Shown here in pieces: positions 1-6,775 of a stretch of DNA of 16,151 nt (positions are counted from its first letter, which is position 1; each line of letters starts with the position of its first letter). Location of the stretch: the NCBI RefSeq assembly GCF_937874145.1, contig NZ_CALNBI010000280.1, positions 1 through 16,151 of the forward strand, given 5' to 3'. Source of the DNA: an uncultured Chitinophaga sp. (GTDB lineage: Bacteria > Bacteroidota > Bacteroidia > Chitinophagales > Chitinophagaceae). The notes under the pieces were generated by a model. It saw only the letters and a list, made by a program, of their open reading frames with translations, did not search any database and was not told where the DNA came from. A program made the position numbers and the translations under genes.

Positions 1-764
1 GTACCATTTTCGGCGGAAGCGAATATGCCGATTTTTTTGGTGGCGATCTTTCTGCCGGTAATCGTATCATGGCTGACGGTGAAATTATCCGCATTCACTA
101 TCCCCGAAACTAATGCTTCTCCCAAACCGAAACTGGCATCGATCGACAAAATTTTCCTGCTGGAGGTCACCGGATCGGCGGTGAACATGATTCCCGCCGC
201 ATCGGGGAAAATCATCTGTTGCACGACTACGGCCAGCGACACGTTATGATGCGCAAACCCTTGCTGCATGCGGTAGATGACGGCCCGCTCCGTATACAAC
301 GAAGCCCAGCATTTGCGTATATGGCGCAGGACTTCCCCGGCGCCGGAGATATTCAAATACGAATCCTGCTGCCCTGCGAACGAAGCGGATGGGAGATCTT
401 CGGCCGTAGCACTGGAGCGGATGGCGAATGAAGTTCCATCCCGCCAACCCGCCAGCCGGCTTTCGATTTCCTGTTTGATATCGTCAGGGATGGATTGCGA
501 TTCGATCGCCTGGCGGATTTGAGCGCTGATTTCCCGGACGGCGGAGTGGTCGCCGGATTGCAGTGCATTCAATTGATGCAGAAGTCCAGGCAATTCGGCC
601 TGGTTAGCGATCACTTTTTCGTACACGGCGGTGGTAACGCAGAAGCCCTCCGGCACAGCAATCCCTTCCATCCCGGAAAGAACGCCCAGCTGAGCGCCTT
701 TGCCTCCTGTCAGCGCGGTTTGCGTGGCGCCGGGTTCGTTAAAACCGATGATATTGGCTGGCAT
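1..764 (-). CDS. Rifamycin phosphotransferase / PEP synthase-like protein, N-terminal ATP-binding part (runs off the left edge)
   Basis: This is the first 254 residues of a PEP-synthase superfamily protein; the 3' end lies outside the window. Visible are the N-terminal glycine loop GGKGAQLG (residues 20-27), VPEGFCVTT (38-45), the conserved IRSSATAEDLPSASFAGQQ stretch (115-133), CWASLYTERA (152-161), GIMFTADPVT (191-200) and FGLGEALVSG (212-221). These are the hallmarks of the PEP/pyruvate-binding ATP-grasp-like domain. The wording (GFCVTT, CWASLYTERA, SIDASFGLGEALVSG) recalls rifamycin-inactivating phosphotransferases (Rph) more than E. coli PpsA, but Rph and PpsA share this domain. Rph transfers the beta phosphate of ATP to rifamycin through a swivelling His domain, which is not visible here. 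The start ATG follows the MarR stop by 3 bp, so the two genes are probably cotranscribed and translationally coupled. Family is sure; substrate is open. Confidence 0.88.
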   Translation of the reverse strand, partial: MPANIIGFNEPGATQTALTGGKGAQLGVLSGMEGIAVPEGFCVTTAVYEKVIANQAELPGLLHQLNALQSGDHSAVREISAQIRQAIESQSIPDDIKQEIESRLAGWRDGTSFAIRSSATAEDLPSASFAGQQDSYLNISGAGEVLRHIRKCWASLYTERAVIYRMQQGFAHHNVSLAVVVQQMIFPDAAGIMFTADPVTSSRKILSIDASFGLGEALVSGIVNADNFTVSHDTITGRKIATKKIGIFASAENG

Positions 765-767
765 GGC

Positions 768-1160
768 TTACTTTTTATCTGTGAGCGATTGGATGGCAGC
801 ATTCATAATGTCGATAGCGCCGGCGAAATAGCGCTCGATGACTTTCCTTTCCTTCCCGGAGAAAGATGCCATCAGATCTTTTGACCGGCTGCGAAATTCC
901 TTGTACAAGGGAACGAAAAGCTCCATGATATTCTCCGATTCGGGTACGATGATGACCTTCCGCCGGTCGTTTTCCGCAAACTGCCTTTTCACCAGCCGCT
1001 TCTTCTCAAACCGGTCGATCAGCCCCGTTACCGCTCCTGTGGTGAGGCCGGTGAGTTTGGCCAGGTCGCCCGCTGTCATGGAACCCTTTTCCATAATGAA
1101 CCCTAAGTATTTATGATCCGTCCCCGAAAGCCCTGCCTTCCGGGCAATGGCTTCGTGCAT
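768..1160 (-). CDS. MarR family transcriptional regulator, probably 5'-frameshifted
   Basis: The 130-residue product is a MarR-type winged-helix protein. It shows SGTDHKYLGFIMEKG (12-26), the recognition region TAGDLAKLTGLTTGAVTGLI (29-48) and a wing with DRRKVIIV (65-72). MarR proteins bind palindromes as dimers and usually repress their own operon, here the downstream phosphotransferase-like gene 3 bp away. The ATG at 1160 leaves the first helix short. In the same frame upstream, residues FQETSIQ (1181-1161) join naturally to MHEAIARKAG, while a good ATG at 1204 opens MSKDDLRD in the neighbouring frame and sits beside the operator. Losing one T from the run at 1179-1181 would explain this. 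The gene may therefore be truly frameshifted, a sequencing error, or started at 1160 as given. Confidence 0.88.
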   Translation of the reverse strand: MHEAIARKAGLSGTDHKYLGFIMEKGSMTAGDLAKLTGLTTGAVTGLIDRFEKKRLVKRQFAENDRRKVIIVPESENIMELFVPLYKEFRSRSKDLMASFSGKERKVIERYFAGAIDIMNAAIQSLTDKK

Positions 1161-1202
1161 CTGTATCGACGTTTCCTGAAATCGCGGAGGTCATCTTTGC
1201 TC

Positions 1203-1242
1203 ATAAATATCTTATTTAATAAATATCTTAGTCGCTAAGATA
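1203..1242. promoter_or_regulatory. Probable MarR operator: 19-bp palindrome plus a 12-bp direct repeat
   Basis: Positions 1224-1242 read TATCTTAGTCGCTAAGATA, two 8-bp perfect inverted arms around TCG. The left arm is part of a 12-bp direct repeat, ATAAATATCTTA, at 1203-1214 and 1219-1230 (period 16, about one and a half helical turns). MarR dimers bind palindromes of this size and composition. The site lies immediately upstream of the ATG at 1204, where it would block transcription of the MarR/phosphotransferase operon. That this MarR is the binder is inference from position. Confidence 0.75.
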
Positions 1243-1383
1243 AAATATTGTGGCGAAAGAAACAAGACGGAATTTATATTAGGTCGATAAATCCTTATAC
1301 CATGTATTCACTCGAATCCATTGCGGGCCCGGGATGGTATTGTGGGAATGCGTACATTTAGTAAGATGTAAACCGGGCGTCGT

Positions 1384-2103
1384 ATGCAAACTGTCAACCA
1401 AAATCGCCGGCTGTCTTTTTTCGGGGTGATGGGAATTGTGGGATTGCTGGCCGTCCACATAGGTTTTGCCAAAACATTTATCGTACCCCAAATCCATGGC
1501 GAATTTGCGGCGCCTATCATTATTTCCGTACACGGCAGCCTGGCCGTTTCCTGGGTCACATTATTCACGATTCAATCGCTGCTGACAGGCTGGGGCAAAC
1601 CCGCGGCGCACCGGGCATTGGGTATCCTGGGCTTCTTGGTGGCCACCGGCGCCGCGGTCACGATGTTACCGGCCGGCATGTACCAGGTCCGCCGGGATCT
1701 GGCGGCGGGAATGGGCGACACCGCGGTTTCTTCGTTGGTGGGCGTGGTGACCGCCGCAGTTATGTTCCTGGGGTTCGTGGCTGCCGGAATGCTTACCCGT
1801 TCCCGGTCCGCCATGCACAAGCGGTTCATGCTGCTGGCGCTGATCGTTCTGCTCTGGCCCGCCTGGTTCCGGTTCCGCCACTATTTCCCGGGAGTGCCGC
1901 GGCCGGATATCTGGTTTGCCGTGGTGCTGGCCGACAGCCTCATCGGGGTAGCCTGGCTTTGGGACTGGCGCACCCATCACCGTATCCATCCTGTACTGCT
2001 GTACGGCGGATGTTTTATCATCCTGGAACATACGTTGGAAGTGCTGGCATTCGATTCCGCACCCTGGCGGCATGTGGCAGCGTGGTTATTTGGTTCATTA
2101 TAA
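1384..2103 (+). CDS. Conserved multipass membrane protein of unknown function
   Basis: The 239-residue product has about seven hydrophobic segments, near residues 12-33, 43-66, 78-98, 117-137, 147-163, 176-193 and 203-222. There is no cleavable signal peptide. Histidines recur in characteristic places: HGSLAVSW (50-57), AAHRALGILG (75-84) and MHKRFMLLA (144-152). I recognise this pattern from small uncharacterised bacterial inner-membrane proteins, but I know no assigned function. Paired His residues in helices could in principle bind haem or metal; this is speculation. The next gene starts 15 bp downstream, so the two probably form one transcription unit. An imperfect -7-like box (TACATTTA, 1353-1360) lies 23 bp before the ATG, without a good -33 box. 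Confidence 0.85.
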   Translation: MQTVNQNRRLSFFGVMGIVGLLAVHIGFAKTFIVPQIHGEFAAPIIISVHGSLAVSWVTLFTIQSLLTGWGKPAAHRALGILGFLVATGAAVTMLPAGMYQVRRDLAAGMGDTAVSSLVGVVTAAVMFLGFVAAGMLTRSRSAMHKRFMLLALIVLLWPAWFRFRHYFPGVPRPDIWFAVVLADSLIGVAWLWDWRTHHRIHPVLLYGGCFIILEHTLEVLAFDSAPWRHVAAWLFGSL

Positions 2104-2118
2104 TAAAATCGATTCAAC

Positions 2119-2532
2119 ATGTATTTCGTATTGCTGTTCATGGTGCTCTTTTCGGCGGTGCCTTTGGCCGTCACCATTTTCAGGTGGATGAAGCTGCGGG
2201 CCATCAAACGGCGTGGCGTAAAAGCCGAAGGGCGCGTTATTGGTAAATTTACCAGAGCCGTTAAGTGGGGAAGGGCCATCGACAAGCTGCATATCGAATA
2301 CCGCGACTGGGCCCCCGGGCAATCGTTCCGCGCAGAGGCTTTTGCGCCTTTGGGGAAATTTGAGGTAGGCGATACGGTGACGGTGTATTATCTGCCTGCC
2401 CGGCCGGGAAAAATCGTACTGGCGGGCGGATTGGGCTACGGTCCGATGTTGCTTTTCTTTACCGGATTATTCCTGTTTGTCCTGTTTGCCGTATATAAAC
2501 TGGATGAGATGATCCGAACCGGCGCATATTAA
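2119..2532 (+). CDS. DUF3592-type membrane protein
   Basis: The 137-residue product has an N-terminal hydrophobic helix (about 2-22), a central soluble region of about 80 residues and a C-terminal helix (about 108-127). The middle contains RRGVKAEGRVIG, a tyrosine/aromatic beta region, and VGDTVTVYYLPARPGKIVL, which matches the usual DUF3592 pattern of a beta-rich domain between two membrane helices with a V.YdP.nP-like ending. The function of the family is unknown. It follows the upstream membrane protein by 15 bp and is probably expressed with it. The 203 bp after it (2533-2735) contain no gene and only a weak TTCCGG/CCGGAA inverted repeat at 2636-2659 without a T tract. Confidence 0.8.
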   Translation: MYFVLLFMVLFSAVPLAVTIFRWMKLRAIKRRGVKAEGRVIGKFTRAVKWGRAIDKLHIEYRDWAPGQSFRAEAFAPLGKFEVGDTVTVYYLPARPGKIVLAGGLGYGPMLLFFTGLFLFVLFAVYKLDEMIRTGAY

Positions 2533-2735
2533 CTGGAACAATATCAGGACATTATCATCCAATTCAGTGATTTTATCGGAAAACATACCCCGGAAGCGGA
2601 TAATTCGTAAATTAGAAGTAGACGAACTAAAGCTTTTCCGGCCCCGCCCCATACCGGAATACCCCGAAAAATTCTGTCCGCCAGCATAGCGTTAAGTACT
2701 TATGATATTCTACGTCAACTCCAAAATTTCCATTC

Positions 2736-4490
2736 ATGTCCGCAAAACGATCACTTATGAGCAAGTTCAGTATCGCGATGATTCCCGTCGTGATGATGCT
2801 GGCCTGTCAGAACCGTTCCGGTTCGAAGGAAAGCCAGTCGTCCGTTAAAAACGCGGCGTCCATGGGTTGCGCTGTTCCGCCGACCCATGATAAGGACTGG
2901 TATGCTTCCGGTAAAAAAGCGCCTTTCTTCGACAATATCTCCGGCGTCGATTTTAAAATTTCCACCACGCAGCAGGAAGCGCAGGCATATTTCAACCAGG
3001 GGATGATGCTGGCGTATGGTTTCAATCATGCCGAAGCGGCGAGGTCGTTTTATGAAGCAACCCGCCTGGATTCCGGTTGCGCCATGGCGCATTGGGGCTT
3101 TGCGTATGTGCTGGGGCCGAATTACAACGCGGGTATGGAAGACGATAATTACCAGCGCGCCTGGGAAGCGGTGACCAGGGCAAAAGCCTTGCTGGCGAAT
3201 TGCACGCCAAAGGAAGCCGCGCTGATCGGGGCGCTGAGCACGCGTTATGTGCAAACGCCCCCGGCCGACCGTGCCCCGCTCGACAGCGCCTATTCCGCCG
3301 CCATGAAGAAAGTGTATGATCAATATCCATCCGATCCCGATGTGGGCACGTTATACGCCGAATCGATGATGAATCTCCATCCCTGGAATCTTTACGACAA
3401 AATAACGAAAGTCCCCCGCCCCTGGACGCCGGCGATCGTCAAAGTGCTGGAGCGGCTCATTGTGCAGCATCCAAAACACGCAGGGGTGCATCACTTTTAC
3501 ATTCACGCCCTGGAAACCTCCGCGGCGCCCGAAAAAGCCATGGCCAGCGCGTTGTTGCTGGATACGCTGGTAAAAGGAGCGGGGCACCTGCTGCATATGC
3601 CTTCGCATATCTACATCAATACGGGCGATTATCATCTCGGTTCATTGTCCAATATCCGGGCGGTGGAGGCGGACAGTTTGTATACGACGATGTGCCATGC
3701 GCAGGGGGCTTATCCGCTGGCATATTATCCGCATAACCATCATTTCCTCACGGCTACGGCAACGCTGGAAGGTAAATCCAAATGGGCCTGGGATGCGGCG
3801 ATGCAGCTGCACAAGCACACATCGGGAGAAGTCATGCGGATGCCGGGTTGGGGCACGTTGCAGCATTATTATACCATCCCGTATTACATTGCCGTGAAGC
3901 TGGCCATGTGGGATACGATCATGGCGATGCCGGCCCCCGCGGCAGATCTCGTTTATCCGCGTGCGGTCTGGCATTATGCTCGGGGGATGGCGCACCTGGG
4001 GAAACACAGCCTGGGCAACGCTAAAAAAGAAATGGACAGCCTGCGCATCCTGGCGGCGGATGCCAGCCTGAAGGATCTGACCATTTGGAACATCAATACC
4101 ACCGCCGATCTGGCACAGATCGCGGCGAAGGTGCTGTCGGCGGGGATAGCAGTGCAGGAAGGGCAGGCAGACGCTTCCGAGAAATTGCTGAAAGAAGCGA
4201 TTGCTATAGAAGACAACCTGAATTACAATGAACCGCCGGATTGGTTCTTCTCTGTCCGTCATCATTTGGGTGCGGTATTGCTCAAAGCCGGGAAGGGGAA
4301 AGAGGCGGAGGATGTTTACCGGGAGGATTTGCGTACCTGGCGGAAAAACGGCTGGGCGCTGATCGGGTTGCACCAGGCGCTGGCGATGCAAAATAAGCAC
4401 GCGGAGGCGCAGAAGGCGAAAGCGGAATTTGACGAAGCGTGGAAGTATGCGGATGTGAAGATCGCGGCTTCGTCGGGGATCGCGGATTAG
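2736..4490 (+). CDS. TPR-repeat lipoprotein with conserved His motifs
   Basis: The 584-residue product starts with a lipoprotein signal: a basic N-terminus, a hydrophobic stretch and lipobox MLAC with Cys24 as the lipidation site. A second ATG at 2757 (Met8) would give an equally good signal. Residues about 80-131 form TPR-like helices (YFNQGMMLAYGFNHAEAARS, then CAMAHWGFAYVLGPNYN). Further helical repeats lie near 470-575. The central part carries HHFYIHALE (252-260), GHLLHMPSHIYINTGDY (283-299) and HNHHF (333-337). This arrangement belongs to a widespread but unnamed family of bacterial TPR proteins. The histidines suggest metal binding or catalysis in addition to scaffolding, but no activity is known to me. 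The protein is expected at the cell envelope. The VOC gene follows after a 49-bp gap. Confidence 0.85.
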   Translation: MSAKRSLMSKFSIAMIPVVMMLACQNRSGSKESQSSVKNAASMGCAVPPTHDKDWYASGKKAPFFDNISGVDFKISTTQQEAQAYFNQGMMLAYGFNHAEAARSFYEATRLDSGCAMAHWGFAYVLGPNYNAGMEDDNYQRAWEAVTRAKALLANCTPKEAALIGALSTRYVQTPPADRAPLDSAYSAAMKKVYDQYPSDPDVGTLYAESMMNLHPWNLYDKITKVPRPWTPAIVKVLERLIVQHPKHAGVHHFYIHALETSAAPEKAMASALLLDTLVKGAGHLLHMPSHIYINTGDYHLGSLSNIRAVEADSLYTTMCHAQGAYPLAYYPHNHHFLTATATLEGKSKWAWDAAMQLHKHTSGEVMRMPGWGTLQHYYTIPYYIAVKLAMWDTIMAMPAPAADLVYPRAVWHYARGMAHLGKHSLGNAKKEMDSLRILAADASLKDLTIWNINTTADLAQIAAKVLSAGIAVQEGQADASEKLLKEAIAIEDNLNYNEPPDWFFSVRHHLGAVLLKAGKGKEAEDVYREDLRTWRKNGWALIGLHQALAMQNKHAEAQKAKAEFDEAWKYADVKIAASSGIAD

Positions 4491-4539
4491 CAACTGTATG
4501 CGGAGCATTCCCAAAAAATGTATAACTTCTATTAAAAAC

Positions 4540-4896
4540 ATGCTTACCCACATCCACCCGAAACTACCCATGCGTGATAAGGCTGCCACGCTGGACTTTT
4601 ATGTGAACAAATTGAGTTTTGATCTGGCGGGGGCGGACGATTACCCCTATTACCTGATGCTGCGCAAAGATGAGATTGAAATCCATTTCTTCGAGTTCAA
4701 AGCGCTGGACCCATTGGAGAATGCCGGTCAGGTATATATCAGGACGGATGATATCGAGGCGTTGTATGCCACGTTTCTCGCCAATAGCGTCGGCATCCAC
4801 CCGAACGGCGGTTTGGAAGTAAAGCCCTGGTGGCAAAAGGAATTTTCGATATTAGATCCGGACAATAACCTGCTGACGTTCGGGCAGTCGGTTTAA
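4540..4896 (+). CDS. VOC / bleomycin-resistance-like protein
   Basis: The 118-residue product is a small vicinal-oxygen-chelate protein. The N-terminal half has HPKLPMRDKAATLDFYVNKL (6-25), the usual opening strand and helix. The C-terminal half has VYIRTDDIEALYATF (65-79) and WWQKEFSILDPDNNLLTFGQ (97-116), which strongly recalls bleomycin-binding proteins such as Sh ble. Those proteins sequester bleomycin as dimers without chemistry. Many homologues in this length class have unproven ligands, so bleomycin resistance is only a possibility. I chose the ATG at 4540 over the one at 4498 because the domain begins immediately after it and the 14 extra residues resemble no part of the fold. Confidence 0.85.
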   Translation: MLTHIHPKLPMRDKAATLDFYVNKLSFDLAGADDYPYYLMLRKDEIEIHFFEFKALDPLENAGQVYIRTDDIEALYATFLANSVGIHPNGGLEVKPWWQKEFSILDPDNNLLTFGQSV

Positions 4897-5025
4897 TGCC
4901 TTTCGTGCTCATAACACTGGTATTTGGCGGGCTGCCGTTACCAGAATCCCCCTTTTTTTGGCCTGAAAGCCCCTCGTAATCCTGGCCGGCAACCCTTTAT
5001 TTTGGGGAACAGTAAAACCTATAAC

Positions 5026-5577
5026 ATGAGAACCGTAAAATTCGGCATGAACATAAGCCTGGACGGATATTGCGATCACACTTTCTCCGTTCCGGACGAG
5101 GCATTAATGGATTATTTCACGGCTACGTTGGATAATGTTGATTTGTTGTTTTTCGGCCGCGTGATGTACCAGATGATGTTCCCTTACTGGGAGGATGTTG
5201 CCGGAAATGAATCGGGTACGCCGGCGGAGAACAGGTTCGCGAAGCGGTTCAGCGAAATCGACCGGGTGGTTGTTTCGCGCACGCTGGATGCGGGTGACGC
5301 ACGCACGGAGATTATCCGGGGCAACCCTGCCGAAGCGCTCTTGCGCCTGAAGCAGCTCCCCGGTAAAGATATTTCGGTGGATACGGTCAGCATGTTGCCG
5401 GAATTGCTGCGTGCGGGGCTTATCGATGAAGTTAACCTTGTGGTGCATCCGGTGATGGTAGGCAATGGGCGGCCCTTGCTGGAGCCGGGGAGCTTGCAGC
5501 AAAATATGAACCTAAAGCTGGCCGAAACCATTCATTTCGATAGCGGTTGCATGGCTTTGCATTATAGGAAGAAGTGA
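5026..5577 (+). CDS. Dihydrofolate reductase / RibD C-terminal-like protein
   Basis: The 183-residue product shows the DHFR-like fold of the RibD C-terminal family: KFGMNISLDGY (5-15), DNVDLLFFGRVMYQMMFPYW (36-55), KRFSEIDRVVVSRTL (73-87) and GLIDEVNLVVHPVMVGNGRP (131-150). Family members are presumed NADPH-dependent reductases with mostly unknown substrates. Where relatives often have a GGS/GSA nucleotide-binding turn after a V.G strand, this protein has DISVDTVSML (115-124), so cofactor binding is not assured. The ATG at 5026 is chosen: the frame is open upstream only to a TTG at 4924, and the family motif begins at residue 5. It is followed directly by a hairpin terminator. Confidence 0.88.
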   Translation: MRTVKFGMNISLDGYCDHTFSVPDEALMDYFTATLDNVDLLFFGRVMYQMMFPYWEDVAGNESGTPAENRFAKRFSEIDRVVVSRTLDAGDARTEIIRGNPAEALLRLKQLPGKDISVDTVSMLPELLRAGLIDEVNLVVHPVMVGNGRPLLEPGSLQQNMNLKLAETIHFDSGCMALHYRKK

Positions 5578-5579
5578 TG

Positions 5580-5604
5580 AAGAGCCGGGTATGGGGCTTT
5601 TTTC
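5580..5604 (+). terminator. Probable rho-independent terminator after the DHFR-like gene
   Basis: A short stem (A5580-C5586 with G5595-T5601, one G-U pair) closes an 8-base loop and runs into a six-T tract at 5598-5603. It begins 3 bp after the stop codon. Read on the minus strand the hairpin has a poorer T tract, so it probably serves mainly the plus-strand gene, while the xylanase gene ends 11 bp further on. Confidence 0.55.
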
Positions 5605-5614
5605 TTCCCCAAAA

Positions 5615-6676
5615 TCAGAAACCGACCACGCTCCCATACGCTTTTTTGGGTTGCAGCGTTTCATCGAACAGCAGCGGATAGTTTTTCCGACCTTTCACGG
5701 GGAAGTTGTCCAGCCAGCTCGAGCGGTCTGAAACGTTCCAGAAAGTAACCCCTGTGATCACGTGCCGGTATTTCCTGAAGGTATCGAAAAGCATGCGGTA
5801 CTGATGTTCCTGCAGCATTTGCTGTTCCGCCGTGAAATCCGGTTTTTCCGGCATTTTGTTATTAGTGAAAACGGATACGTCCAGCTCGGTGATCTGTATG
5901 TTGATGCCGAGGGACGCGTATTGCTCGATGGCAGATGCAAGCCGTTCTCTTGACGGGTCTTTGATGGACCAGTGGCCCTGCAGGCCAACGGCATGAACCG
6001 GCACGTTTGCTTCCCGCAGCTTTTTAAGCAGGCGGTATATCTTGTCTCTTTTTACCGGATCTTCGGTGTTATAATCATTATAAAATAAAACGGCTTCCGG
6101 ATCAGCCTCATGCGCATACCGGAAAGCCTGCGCAATGAAGTCTTCCCCGCAGATCTTGTACCATAAAGAGTTACGCAAAAACTCGCCACGCCCGTCCGAC
6201 ACGGCTTCATTTACGACATCCCAGGCATATATCCGGCCTTTATACCGGCCCACAACTTCGTGGATGTGTGTGCGCAACCTGTTCAGCAGGGTGTCTTTTC
6301 CTACCAGTTGGCCTTTTTCGTCATAAAACATCCATTTGGGAGCCTGGTTGTGCCAGCAGAGGGTGTGGCCCCTGACTTTCAACCCGTTTTCCATTGCAAA
6401 TTGAACGATCGCATCGGCGCCTCCCCATTGATACCGATCCGCTTCGGGGTGAACAGGCTCCATTTTCATCGCGTTTTCCGCGGTAAGGCTATTGAAATGT
6501 TGCAGCAGGAAGGCGCGGGTGGCGGAGTCCTGTAAATGACGGGGAGTGATGGCTACGCCGATGGGGAAATAGTCCTTGTAGTGGTCTTTCAGGCCTTTTG
6601 GGGAGTGCTGTGCGTATGCAGCAAAGGTGGTGCTGATGGTCAGCATGGCAACGAACAGGTATTTGGAACGCATCAT
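5615..6676 (-). CDS. Secreted endo-1,4-beta-xylanase, GH10
   Basis: The 353-residue product has a signal peptide (residues 1-22, ending AYA before QH) and one full GH10 TIM barrel. Visible GH10 landmarks are NSLTAENAMKMEP (62-74), the substrate-binding GHTLCWHNQAPKWM (103-116), WDVVNEAV with the acid/base Glu157, LQGHW (232-236), ITELDV with the nucleophile Glu264, and TFWNVSDRSSWL (311-322). GH10 enzymes retain configuration while cutting beta-1,4-xylan. No carbohydrate-binding module or sorting domain is present, so it is probably a periplasmic or secreted single-domain enzyme. The open frame extends to a TTG at 6694, but ATG at 6676 gives the proper signal peptide; ATG at 6673 is equally possible. 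No susC/susD partners lie nearby. Confidence 0.96.
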   Translation of the reverse strand: MMRSKYLFVAMLTISTTFAAYAQHSPKGLKDHYKDYFPIGVAITPRHLQDSATRAFLLQHFNSLTAENAMKMEPVHPEADRYQWGGADAIVQFAMENGLKVRGHTLCWHNQAPKWMFYDEKGQLVGKDTLLNRLRTHIHEVVGRYKGRIYAWDVVNEAVSDGRGEFLRNSLWYKICGEDFIAQAFRYAHEADPEAVLFYNDYNTEDPVKRDKIYRLLKKLREANVPVHAVGLQGHWSIKDPSRERLASAIEQYASLGINIQITELDVSVFTNNKMPEKPDFTAEQQMLQEHQYRMLFDTFRKYRHVITGVTFWNVSDRSSWLDNFPVKGRKNYPLLFDETLQPKKAYGSVVGF

Positions 6677-6775
6677 AGGATAGCTAAAATACAAATCCGG
6701 GCAGGTTTTTGCAATATCTGCTGCAATTTGAAGCGGTACATCATAAATTTCGAAAAAAGATCAGGATATTTAATA

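Noticed and set aside
2636..2659. Inverted repeat TTCCGG/CCGGAA after the DUF3592 gene as a terminator
   Set aside because: The 12-base loop and missing T tract on either strand make termination unlikely.
3642..4589. Long open frame of 315 codons on the minus strand across the TPR gene
   Set aside because: It lies opposite a well-supported gene, has no domain I recognise and an Arg/Pro/His-rich composition typical of antisense frames in GC-rich genes.
6536..6775. Upstream extension of the MDMPI-like gene by 80 codons
   Set aside because: It overlaps the start of the divergent xylanase gene and its signal peptide on the other strand; the fold begins at ATG 6776.
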